Part shown: piece by piece, positions 1 to 6,767 of the stretch | Layout of the letters: every line of letters begins with the position of its first letter | Numbering within the stretch: the first letter of the stretch is position 1 | DNA from: 70-18 sp041691815 | GTDB taxonomy: Bacteria; Pseudomonadota; Alphaproteobacteria; Acetobacterales; Acetobacteraceae | DNA length: 24,082 bases | Assembly: GCA_041691815.1 (NCBI GenBank) | Contig: JBEPTZ010000064.1 | Coordinates: 1-24,082, forward strand | Direction: 5' to 3' | Program-made: the position numbers and the translations under genes | The notes under the pieces: model-generated | The model's input: only the letters and a program-made list of their open reading frames with translations | What the model was told of the DNA's origin: nothing | The model's database searches: none

Positions 1-321
1 GAGCAGGGCGGCGCGCAGGGTGGCGGGTTCCGGGGCGGGGCCGACGGCGCGCAGCAACGGGCGCAGTTCGGCGGGTTCGGCGGGCAGGCCGGCGGCGGTG
101 GCGTGGCGTTGCAGGGCGGCCAGGGCGGCGTCGCTGTCGTCGGTGGCGCGGATTGCCTCCAGGGCGGCGACGGCGTCGGTGCCGCTGGGGTCGGCGATGC
201 CGGCGGCGGCGAGGCGGGCGATCACCGCCTGGGCCTCGCCACGTTGCGGCGCGAGGCCAGCGCGAGAGAGCAGGTCGGAGATGCGGCCCGGGGTCAGGGC
301 GGGGGTGCTGAGGTCGTTCAT
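1..321 (-). CDS. Hypothetical protein, N-terminal part only (runs off window edge)
   Basis: An open frame reads leftward from an ATG at 321 to the window edge without a stop, giving 107 codons. The product begins MNDLSTPALTPGRISDLL and is rich in Ala, Leu, Arg and Pro, with several helical stretches and no signal peptide or membrane segment. The strong GC skew at third codon positions on this strand supports coding. No clear Shine-Dalgarno sequence precedes the ATG. I do not recognise the family from this fragment. The upstream 179 nt (322-500) separate it from the divergently oriented tRNA-Thr gene and must hold both promoters, but I see no convincing -35/-10 pair there. Confidence 0.6.
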   Translation of the reverse strand, partial: MNDLSTPALTPGRISDLLSRAGLAPQRGEAQAVIARLAAAGIADPSGTDAVAALEAIRATDDSDAALAALQRHATAAGLPAEPAELRPLLRAVGPAPEPATLRAALL

Positions 322-500
322 GCTGGTGCGGCAGGGTGGTCGGCGCAGGCGGCGGTGCTGTCAAGCGAAACGCGCGCGGTGAATACGTCGGCAGGGGTTG
401 CGTTGCCCGATGCCAAACGCTAGGAGACGCGGCGTTCGCTGCTCGCGGATGGCCCGGTGGTGGCGACCAACCGCCGGGGGCTTGATGAGAAGGAGGTTTC

Positions 501-858
501 GCTGCCGTAGCTCAGTGGTAGAGCACTCCCTTGGTAGACTTGCTTGCCTCCCCGGCCGGAAACGACCGGGTGTAAACCGCCCAAATTCGGGGAACGCTAA
601 CGGACCGCAAGGCCCCAGGCCAATCCCGAGCCAAGCCCGGTTCTGGCGTGTGATGACCGCAGGTGGCTTCACCGAAGGTCTGAATCACTCGCCAAGATAA
701 CAACCGGGAAGGTGTAGAGGCCAGACGGGTGGCGCCTACGGACCCTTGCGGGTCACGGCGAAGGGATGGTCCAGCCTGCAAACCCCGATAGCGGGGCCGT
801 GAAAGCGGTAGCGGGATGAAGGGAGAGGTCGACAGTTCAATCCTGTCCGGCAGCACCA
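501..858 (+). tRNA. tRNA-Thr(GGU) interrupted by a group I intron
   Basis: The two exons, 501-535 and 819-858, join into a complete 75-nt tRNA. The acceptor stem is GCTGCCG (501-507) with CGGCAGC (848-854). The D-stem is GCTC/GAGC. The anticodon stem is CTCCC (526-530) with GGGAG (821-825), around the loop UUGGUAA. The T-stem is GACAG/CTGTC around UUCAAUC. An A discriminator and an encoded CCA (856-858) follow. The anticodon is GGU, which reads Thr codons ACC and ACU. G1-C72, C2-G71, G35 and U36 match known threonyl-tRNA identity positions. The gene is interrupted exactly after anticodon base U36, so a standard scan could call it a broken tRNA. Intact pairing in every stem after intron removal argues that it is functional. 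Confidence 0.93.
536..818 (+). ncRNA. Group I self-splicing intron (IC3-like), 283 nt, in the tRNA-Thr anticodon loop
   Basis: The 5' exon ends in U535 and the intron ends in G818, as group I splicing requires. Helices seen by eye are: P2 CCCGG 551-555/566-570; P3 577-582 with 727-732; P4 TCGGG 587-591 with CCCGA 625-629; P6 CCCGGTT 636-642 with 702-708; P6a 644-654 with 684-694 (10 of 11 paired); P7 719-723 with 767-772, carrying the usual bulge; P8 GACCC 741-745 with GGGTC 750-754; P9 CCCCG 783-787 with CGGGG 792-796. Core segments around 583-600, 708-727 and 760-774 resemble, from memory, the Azoarcus tRNA-Ile(CAU) IC3 intron. The P1 guide is uncertain; G546-C547-C548 could pair with GGU of the 5' exon. 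There is no room for a homing endonuclease, so the intron is probably immobile or mobilised in trans. Confidence 0.92.
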
Positions 859-865
859 CCGCAGC

Positions 866-892
866 AAGGGTCGTCCGATCGGGCGGCCCTTT
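866..892 (+). terminator. Hairpin downstream of tRNA-Thr, probable terminator
   Basis: The arms AAGGGTCGTCCG and CGGGCGGCCCTT form a stem with G-U wobbles around a short ATC loop. It starts eight bases after the tRNA CCA and is followed by only a weak T-rich stretch (TTTGGCGTTT). It is placed correctly to end the tRNA transcript. Confidence 0.6.
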
Positions 893-1018
893 GGCGTTTC
901 CGGGGGTGGGCGCGAGGTCGCCGGCTGCGAAGTTTGCATGATCGTCCACGAGGGGCGGGAATACCTGCCGATCGGCGGCGCGGATCGGCGTGGCGGCCCT
1001 GGCCGGACCGCCGCGCCA

Positions 1019-3049
1019 TTACCGCGATTGCCCCGCCGCGTGCGGCGCTGGTGCGGCCAGCAGGCCAACGAAGAGGCCGCCAAGCACCGAGCGGGCCTGG
1101 AAGCCGATCTTGCGGCCGGTATCGGTGAAGTAGAGGTCGGACAGCGGGACGCGGTTCGGGGTTTCATTGGCATAGCGAATGATGCGCGCGACGAAATCGG
1201 TGAACAGCGTCCGGTCCTCCGCCAGCGACGCCGCCCACAGCATCCATTCCGGCTTGGTGAGGGTGGAGCGGCTGTCCAGCGGGCAGCCATAGAGCTCGAC
1301 CCTGGAGCGGTAGGCGGCGAGCTCGCGGCGGCGCTCCAGTTCCGGCCACAGGCCAAGATTCAGCAGGCGGTCCCACACCATGTTGTATTTCAGGCTCCAC
1401 GTGCCGGGCTGGTTGAAGGCCAGGCGGGTTGCCTCGCCGTCCCGGGCGCGGGCCAGCAGGCTTTCGGCCATCTCCGCGGCCAGGCGGGTGTAGCGGCTTG
1501 CCGCGGCGGCCTCGCCAATCGCCGTCGCCATGCGGGCGTAGCAGGCGAGACCCACCGCGGCCTTGGCGGTCAGGTTGACGTTGTGGCCAAGCACGCCGGA
1601 GAAATCATCGGTGCAGAGTTGCTCGCCCGGATCGGCGCCGTGCTCGGCCAGATATGCCGCCCAGCCCGACAGCAGCTTCCAGTGCGCCCGGGCATCCGCG
1701 AAATCGCCGGCGACGATCGCGTAGGCACCCGCCAGGATCAGCATGTTGCCGCATTCCTCCACCGGCATCTGGGTATCGATGATCGGCTGGCCGGGGTCGT
1801 TGGCGAAGTTGCGGTAGGTTTGGCCGTTGGCCTTCGGGTAGGTGCCCAGGTCATGCGCGGCGAACGGGAACGGCCAGGCCGGGCTGGCGCAATAGCTGTA
1901 ATACGGCGTCAGCATCGCGCGCAGCAGGGCGGGATTGAACACCAGGAAGAGCGGCGCCGAGGGATAGGCGACGTCGACCGTGCCGATGCAGCCGTTGGAG
2001 AAATTCTCCTTGGAAAGATACAGCGGCGCGCCATCCGGCCCGGCCACCAGCTTGTGCGCGGCCAGGGTGTGGCGCCAGGACAGCGCCAGCAGATCGGCAT
2101 ACCCATCGCCGCCAACCGCCACGGCGCGCGCCGCCAGTTCCGCATCGAAGGCGGCGGCGCGGGCGATCACGTCATCTTCCTCGCGCAGCGCCGCCGCCAG
2201 CAGCGCCAGTGGTCCGGCGCCCTCCCCCCGGCGCCACCAGGCGCGCAGGCGCTGGCCGAAATATTCGATCGCCCACTCGTCGTCGTATCCGATCAGCACG
2301 GTCTCGCGCGCCGGCGCATCGGCGGCCACCGAGAGATCGAAGGTCAGCGCCAGCACGGCGTCCGAGTTGTAGTCCACCTTGCGCGGCGGCGGCTTGAGGC
2401 CGTGAGCACTGGACCGGCCGGTGGCGATGAAGCTGTCGCGGCAGATGTCGATGTCGCCCACCACCGCCTGCACCCGGCCGCTGCGCCCGGCGAGCAGGGC
2501 GGTGCCCCATTCGATGCGGCGATGATCCCCTGCTTCTGCCAGAATGCGCTGCTCCTCGGCGCGGAAGCTCAGCGCCGTCACGCCGTCCTGTTCATGGCTC
2601 TGCCAGACCACGCGCTGATGCGGAAGGTTCACCGCGATCTCGCCGGTCATGTCGACATAGCCGGTGATGGCATGGCGTCGGCCATCGAGCGAAGTCGCCG
2701 AGAAGCGCAGGTAGCTCACCGGGCGGGACAGCAGTTCGAGGTCATCGGCCAGCAGCGGGGTGACGAAATCCAGCGCCACCTGCACGGCGCCACAGCGGAA
2801 CAGGTAGGCGGTGCGGGTGGCATGCACCCGCACGGCCACCTGCACGGCGGCGCGCGACAGCCACTCCGGACCGCCCATCAGCCGATAGGCGGTGCCGTCG
2901 ACCTGCAGCATCACCGCCAGCGCCATTTTGCTGCCGGTCCAGTGACGCGACCAATCGTCGGTCAGCCGGTCGGTGCAACTCCAGATGCTGGTGTGCGGGT
3001 CGAAGGTGATCAGCGGCACGGCCGGGGGCCGGTGGAGACGTTCGTTCAT
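1019..3049 (-). CDS. Glutaminase-A-like protein (DUF5127/DUF4965/DUF1793 architecture), probably glycan-related
   Basis: The 676-residue protein matches the GtaA/DUF4965 family. Family-typical segments include the central YLSKENFSNGCIGTVDVAYP, then QMPVEECGNMLIL, then DDFSGVLGHNVNLTAKAAVG, and a C-terminal alpha-barrel region ending in RSVLGGLFVGLLA. The family folds like six-hairpin glycosidases. Fungal members are called glutaminases, but most bacterial members have no tested activity. No signal peptide is visible, so a cytoplasmic location is likely. The ATG at 3049 overlaps the regulator stop in an ATGA, with GAAGG as ribosome site, so the gene is translationally coupled to the GntR regulator. 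The open frame extends upstream of this ATG, but that part only mirrors the regulator. Its position beside an arabinoside importer and a GH51 enzyme suggests a role on carbohydrate rather than glutamine (inference). Confidence 0.85.
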   Translation of the reverse strand: MNERLHRPPAVPLITFDPHTSIWSCTDRLTDDWSRHWTGSKMALAVMLQVDGTAYRLMGGPEWLSRAAVQVAVRVHATRTAYLFRCGAVQVALDFVTPLLADDLELLSRPVSYLRFSATSLDGRRHAITGYVDMTGEIAVNLPHQRVVWQSHEQDGVTALSFRAEEQRILAEAGDHRRIEWGTALLAGRSGRVQAVVGDIDICRDSFIATGRSSAHGLKPPPRKVDYNSDAVLALTFDLSVAADAPARETVLIGYDDEWAIEYFGQRLRAWWRRGEGAGPLALLAAALREEDDVIARAAAFDAELAARAVAVGGDGYADLLALSWRHTLAAHKLVAGPDGAPLYLSKENFSNGCIGTVDVAYPSAPLFLVFNPALLRAMLTPYYSYCASPAWPFPFAAHDLGTYPKANGQTYRNFANDPGQPIIDTQMPVEECGNMLILAGAYAIVAGDFADARAHWKLLSGWAAYLAEHGADPGEQLCTDDFSGVLGHNVNLTAKAAVGLACYARMATAIGEAAAASRYTRLAAEMAESLLARARDGEATRLAFNQPGTWSLKYNMVWDRLLNLGLWPELERRRELAAYRSRVELYGCPLDSRSTLTKPEWMLWAASLAEDRTLFTDFVARIIRYANETPNRVPLSDLYFTDTGRKIGFQARSVLGGLFVGLLAAPAPHAAGQSR

Positions 3050-3768
3050 GGTGCTACCTTCAGGCTTTCGTGAAGCGCCAAACCCAGGGTGGCGCGTGAG
3101 GCGTCCAGCAATTGCCGCATGTATCGCTGCGCCCCCTCGCCGTCGCCACGGATGATCGCGTCGCACACCTGCCCATGCAGCCGCAGTTCCTGATGCGGGA
3201 TTGGCGAGCGCTGCTGGCTGAGGCTGAACGACACGTGCAGCGCGGCGCGGATCGCCGATCCCAGTGACACCAGATAAGGGTTGCCGGTGGCAGCGAAGAT
3301 GGCGAGATGGAATTCCAGGTCGGCCGCGACCCGCCGCCCGGCATCGTCGGTGGCGGCGACGATCTCGGCAAAGTGCGCGCGGATGCGGGCATGCTCGGCT
3401 TCGGAGCCGCGGGTGGCGGCCAGGCAGCAGGCCCGCGGTTCGAAGCAGTCGCGAATTTCGTAGAGATAGTCGAGGAATTCGGGTGTTATGCCGGCTTCCA
3501 CGCGCCACGCCAGCACCTCGGAATCGAACTGGTTCCAGAAGCGCGTCGCCCGCACGCGGGTGCCGCGCCGCGGATTGGCAACCACCAGCCCCTTGCCGTG
3601 CAGCCGCTTCACCGCCTCGCGCAGCGTGGTGCGGCTGACACCGAGCGCCGCGCACATCTCGGCTTCGGTCGGCAGCGACTCATCGGGCTGCAGGCTGCCG
3701 GAGACGATCCGCCGCCCAAGCTCCGCTGTGACCGCCGAACACAGCCTGCCGCCGCCGCGCGATAGCAC
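3046..3768 (-). CDS. GntR-family transcriptional regulator, FadR/FCD subfamily
   Basis: The 240-residue product has an N-terminal winged helix (LPTEAEMCAALGVSRTTLRE with RRGTRV in the wing, residues about 10-75). A helical FCD ligand-binding domain follows, including the FHLAIFAATGNPYL segment and later His residues typical of metal-binding FCD proteins. I place the start at the GTG at 3768 because GGAAGGA lies about nine bases upstream. A GTG at 3807 in the same frame would add 13 residues but has no ribosome site. The gene diverges from the sugar ABC operon and is coupled by ATGA to the DUF4965 gene. It most likely represses both directions until a sugar or sugar acid binds (inference from family and arrangement). 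Confidence 0.92.
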   Translation of the reverse strand: MLSRGGGRLCSAVTAELGRRIVSGSLQPDESLPTEAEMCAALGVSRTTLREAVKRLHGKGLVVANPRRGTRVRATRFWNQFDSEVLAWRVEAGITPEFLDYLYEIRDCFEPRACCLAATRGSEAEHARIRAHFAEIVAATDDAGRRVAADLEFHLAIFAATGNPYLVSLGSAIRAALHVSFSLSQQRSPIPHQELRLHGQVCDAIIRGDGEGAQRYMRQLLDASRATLGLALHESLKVAP

Positions 3769-3816
3769 GTTGATGTTTCCTTCCCGACGCGGCGTTCGTT
3801 GCGTCACGAACGGCGC

Positions 3817-3846
3817 TTGACAAGCCTATTGGATGGCCAATAGCGT
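3817..3846 (+). promoter_or_regulatory. Candidate promoter of the sugar ABC operon with palindromic operator
   Basis: A perfect TTGACA (3817-3822) is followed after 18 bp by TAGCGT (3841-3846), a weak -10. Between them is the perfect inverted repeat CTATTGG-atgg-CCAATAG (3826-3843). It resembles the TTGG...CCAA half-sites bound by FCD-type GntR proteins such as PdhR and LldR. On the other strand, TTGACG also sits about 17 bp from ATAGGC across the same palindrome, so one operator could govern both divergent promoters. Confidence 0.55.
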
Positions 3847-3852
3847 CGTCAA

Positions 3853-3863
3853 TTGTCATACAA
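3853..3863. promoter_or_regulatory. Second candidate GntR operator, TTGT-CAT-ACAA
   Basis: This is a perfect 4-bp inverted repeat around three bases, matching the short T-GT...AC-A pattern of FadR-type operators. It lies just downstream of the predicted forward start point and upstream of the reverse promoter, about 20 bp from the CTATTGG palindrome. With two palindromes, cooperative or alternate binding is possible. Binding by the neighbouring regulator is inferred. Confidence 0.45.
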
Positions 3864-3920
3864 ATGCCGATCCCGACCAATCGGGCGGGCAGCGTGTGCG
3901 GCTTTCTGGGGAGGAGGCGC

Positions 3921-4991
3921 TTGTCCGAGCTGAGCCTGCGCAATGTGTCCAAGCGGTTCGGCGCCGTCGAGGTGATCCGCGACCTGTCGCTTGAAGTGCC
4001 GTCGGGCGAGTTCGTGGTGTTCCTCGGCCCGTCCGGCTGCGGCAAATCCACGCTGCTGCGGATGATCGCCGGATTGGAGGCACTGGGCGGGGGCGAGATC
4101 CATTTGGGCGGCACCCGCATCGACACCGTGCCGCCAGGCGATCGCGGGGTCGCCATGGTGTTTCAGCATTACGCGCTGTATCCGCACATGACGGTGCGGC
4201 AGAACATGGCGTTCGGGTTGCGCAATATCGGCATGGCCGCCGCCGAGGCCGCCGGCAAGGTCGCCGAGGCGGCCGAGATGCTGGAGATCACCGCCCTGCT
4301 CGAACGCAAGCCCGGCCAGCTCTCCGGCGGGCAACGTCAGCGGGTGGCAATCGGGCGCGCCATCGTCAAGCAGCCGAAGGCCTTCCTGTTCGACGAGCCG
4401 CTCTCCAACCTGGATGCCGCGCTGCGCGGGCGCACCCGTGCCGAATTGTCGCGGCTGCACCAGCGCATGCAGGCGACGATGGTGTTCGTGACCCACGACC
4501 AGGTGGAAGCGATGACCATGGCGACCCGCGTCGTGGTGATGAACCGTGGCCGCATCGAGCAGATCGGCACGCCGATGGAGGTCTACCAACACCCGCGCAC
4601 CCGCTTCGTCGCCGGCTTCGTCGGCACGCCGGCAATGAACTTCCTGCCGGTTGCCGCGGTAGAGGAGGTGGCCGGGCGGGCGCTGGTTCGCCTGCCGGAC
4701 GGCAGCAGCGTGGCCACCAGCCTGCCGATCGGCGTCATGCCCGGCGGTGCGCTGGAACTTGGTGTGCGAGCGGAAAACGTCGTGCCCGGCAGCGGCGCTG
4801 CGGCGCGGGTCGACGTGATCGAACGGCTTGGCGAGCGCACCCTGGTACACGGCGTGCTGCGCGACGGCAGCACGCTGATCTATGATGAACCCGGCGACGT
4901 GGCGATTTCGATCGGCGACACTGTGCAGCTCAGCATTGATGCCGCGGCCGCGCATCTGTTCGACAGTGAGGGGCGGGCGATCCATGCCTGA
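3921..4991 (+). CDS. Sugar ABC transporter ATP-binding protein (UgpC/MalK/MsmX type)
   Basis: The 356-residue ATPase powers the importer encoded by the next three genes. Visible motifs are Walker A GPSGCGKST (36-44), the Q-loop at Q82, the signature LSGGQ (134-138), Walker B FLFDEP (155-160) and the switch His in VTHDQ (H192). A C-terminal OB-fold/TOBE regulatory region typical of CUT1 ATPases follows. I choose the TTG at 3921: the sequence GGGGAGGAGG lies just before it, and MSELSLRNVSKRFG aligns with usual family starts. An in-frame ATG at 3864 would add 19 unlikely residues and overlap the candidate operator. The next gene starts nine bases after the stop, so this is the first gene of a five-gene operon. 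Confidence 0.95.
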   Translation: MSELSLRNVSKRFGAVEVIRDLSLEVPSGEFVVFLGPSGCGKSTLLRMIAGLEALGGGEIHLGGTRIDTVPPGDRGVAMVFQHYALYPHMTVRQNMAFGLRNIGMAAAEAAGKVAEAAEMLEITALLERKPGQLSGGQRQRVAIGRAIVKQPKAFLFDEPLSNLDAALRGRTRAELSRLHQRMQATMVFVTHDQVEAMTMATRVVVMNRGRIEQIGTPMEVYQHPRTRFVAGFVGTPAMNFLPVAAVEEVAGRALVRLPDGSSVATSLPIGVMPGGALELGVRAENVVPGSGAAARVDVIERLGERTLVHGVLRDGSTLIYDEPGDVAISIGDTVQLSIDAAAAHLFDSEGRAIHA

Positions 4992-5000
4992 GCCGGCATC

Positions 5001-5906
5001 ATGAGCGACGCAGCCACCACGCGCGTCGATGCGCCGGCGGGCATTGGCCAGCCCCGGCTGGCGAACACGCTGTTCGTATTGCCGTATATGCTGATCATGC
5101 TGTGTCTGCTTGCGGCACCGATGCTGCTGGGGATCTGGCTGGCGTTCCAGGATTACGACATGCTGGGCGGCTGGAATGGCAGCGTCGGGCTGGAGAATTT
5201 CCGCAACCTGCTGAGCGACCAGATATTCCTCGGCGCGGTGCGCAACACCATCCAGTTCGTGCTGATGACGGTGCCGGCTTTCGTCCTGCTCGGCCTCGGC
5301 CTGGCGCTGGCACTGAACAATCAACTGCGGCGCAGTGCCGTGCTGCGGGCGGTGTTCTTCGGCTCCTCGGTGCTGTCGGTCACCATCGTCACGCTGATCT
5401 GGCGCATGGTGTACATGCCCGATCGTGGTCTGCTGGCCGATCTGGTAACCCCGCTCGGCGCCGGGAGGATCGACCTGGTCAGCAATGAAACCTGGGCTCT
5501 CCCGGCGATCGCGGTGGTGACGGTGTGGTGGATCATCGGTTTGCCAATGACGCTGTTCCTGGCGGCGCTGCAGCAGATTCCGGCCGAACTCTACGAGGCC
5601 GCGGCGCTGGACAAGGCTGGGCGCTGGCGCACCCTGTGGTCGATCACGCTGCCATCGATCCGTCGGACGGTATTGGTGGTCGCGGTGATCGAGGTGATCC
5701 TGCAGTTCCAGTTGTTCGGCCAGGCATTGTTGATTACCGGCGGCGGACCGAATAACCGTTCGCGGCCGATCGTGCAGTTCATCTACGAGGCCGGTTTCCG
5801 CGACCTGCAACTCGGTTTCGCCTCCGCGGCATCCCAGGTGCTGTTCGCGCTCATGCTGATCGCCACCCTCGGCCAGATGTGGGCCGGGCGCCGGCGCGGG
5901 CCCTAG
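5001..5906 (+). CDS. Carbohydrate ABC transporter permease (UgpA/MalF/AraP type)
   Basis: The 301-residue inner-membrane protein has about six hydrophobic segments. The permease EAA loop appears near residues 195-215 as LYEAAALDKAGRWRTLWSI followed by ITLPSIRR, which docks on the ATPase. The first membrane segment (LFVLPYMLIMLCLLAAPML) follows a hydrophilic N-terminus of about 24 residues. Length and motif fit the first permease of CUT1 sugar importers. It partners with the next permease as a heterodimer. It starts nine bases after the ATPase gene. Confidence 0.94.
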   Translation: MSDAATTRVDAPAGIGQPRLANTLFVLPYMLIMLCLLAAPMLLGIWLAFQDYDMLGGWNGSVGLENFRNLLSDQIFLGAVRNTIQFVLMTVPAFVLLGLGLALALNNQLRRSAVLRAVFFGSSVLSVTIVTLIWRMVYMPDRGLLADLVTPLGAGRIDLVSNETWALPAIAVVTVWWIIGLPMTLFLAALQQIPAELYEAAALDKAGRWRTLWSITLPSIRRTVLVVAVIEVILQFQLFGQALLITGGGPNNRSRPIVQFIYEAGFRDLQLGFASAASQVLFALMLIATLGQMWAGRRRGP

Positions 5907-5908
5907 CG

Positions 5909-6748
5909 GTGGACACCTATCAGCAGGGCCGGAGCCTCGGTGACCGGCTGGTGCTGCTGGCGGTCGTCGCACTGGCGCTGGTGTGGATCGCGCCGATCGT
6001 GTGGGTGGTCGGTCTCTCGTTCAAGCCCAATGACGTGTTGATGCGCAGCACCGGCGGATTGGCGTTGCCGCCGTTCACGCTGAAGAACTACGCCGACATT
6101 CTCGCGGCCAGCTCGGTGTTCAGCTGGATGCTGAACAGCGTTATCGTCGCGATCGGCCAGACCGTGTTGACCCTGGTGACCGCCTCGCTCGCCGGCTACG
6201 GGTTTGCGCGCACAAACTTCCCGGGCCGCAACGTGCTGTTCGTGCTGGTGCTGGCTGGGCTGGCGGTACCGGAACAGGCAATCATCGTGCCGCTGCATAC
6301 CATGTTCGCCGCGGCCGGCTGGCATAATACCTACGGCGCGCTGATCGCCCCCCGCCTGGCCTTCCCGTTCGGCGTGCTGCTGATGACGCAGTATTTCCGG
6401 GCGATCTCGCCGGAAATCGAGGAGGCGGCGTTGCTCGACCGCGCCTCCCGCTTCAAGATTTTCTGGCGCATCGTGCTGCCGCTGTCGATTCCGGCGCAGG
6501 CCACGCTGGGCATCTACACCTTCCTGCATGCCTGGAACGACTATTTCTGGCCGCTGGTCTCGGCGACGCGACCGGAGATGTACACGCTGACGGTAGGCCT
6601 CGCCTCCATGCAGACGAATTTCGCGCAGACCGAAGGCATCGGCTTCCTGATGGCGCAGGCGGTGTTCGCCGGGCTTCCCGTGCTTATTCTCTACCTGTTC
6701 TTCCAACGGCACATCGTCAGCGCGGTGGCCGGGGGCCCCTCAAAATGA
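5909..6748 (+). CDS. Carbohydrate ABC transporter permease (UgpE/MalG/AraQ type)
   Basis: The 279-residue inner-membrane protein has six hydrophobic segments and the EAA loop IEEAALLDRASRFKIFWRIV followed by LPLS. The C-terminal region (FFQRHIVSAVAGGPSK) is the classic end of the MalG-type family, where QRHIV..G..GAVKG is usual. I choose the GTG at 5909, two bases after the previous stop. An overlapping GTG at 5879 would add an Ala/Arg-rich decapeptide. Neither has a clear ribosome site, so translation is probably coupled to the upstream permease. Confidence 0.93.
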   Translation: MDTYQQGRSLGDRLVLLAVVALALVWIAPIVWVVGLSFKPNDVLMRSTGGLALPPFTLKNYADILAASSVFSWMLNSVIVAIGQTVLTLVTASLAGYGFARTNFPGRNVLFVLVLAGLAVPEQAIIVPLHTMFAAAGWHNTYGALIAPRLAFPFGVLLMTQYFRAISPEIEEAALLDRASRFKIFWRIVLPLSIPAQATLGIYTFLHAWNDYFWPLVSATRPEMYTLTVGLASMQTNFAQTEGIGFLMAQAVFAGLPVLILYLFFQRHIVSAVAGGPSK

Positions 6749-6767
6749 ACCAGAATCGGAGGAAACC

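Noticed and set aside
501..540. Truncated tRNA or tRNA-end attachment site
   Set aside because: The missing half is present at 819-858 and the insert has a group I core, so this is a split, not broken, gene.
536..818. Homing endonuclease gene inside the intron
   Set aside because: Frames crossing the intron continue into flanking exon and have no LAGLIDADG, GIY-YIG or HNH motif; the intron is filled by its own helices.
938..3073. A 711-codon plus-strand open frame
   Set aside because: It mirrors the DUF4965 gene on the other strand; the translation is rich in Arg, Gly, His and Gln with no domain pattern, as expected for antisense of GC-rich coding DNA.
3849..5972. A 707-codon minus-strand open frame over the ABC transporter genes
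   Set aside because: The plus-strand frames have full ABC ATPase and permease motifs; the minus frame is low-complexity antisense.
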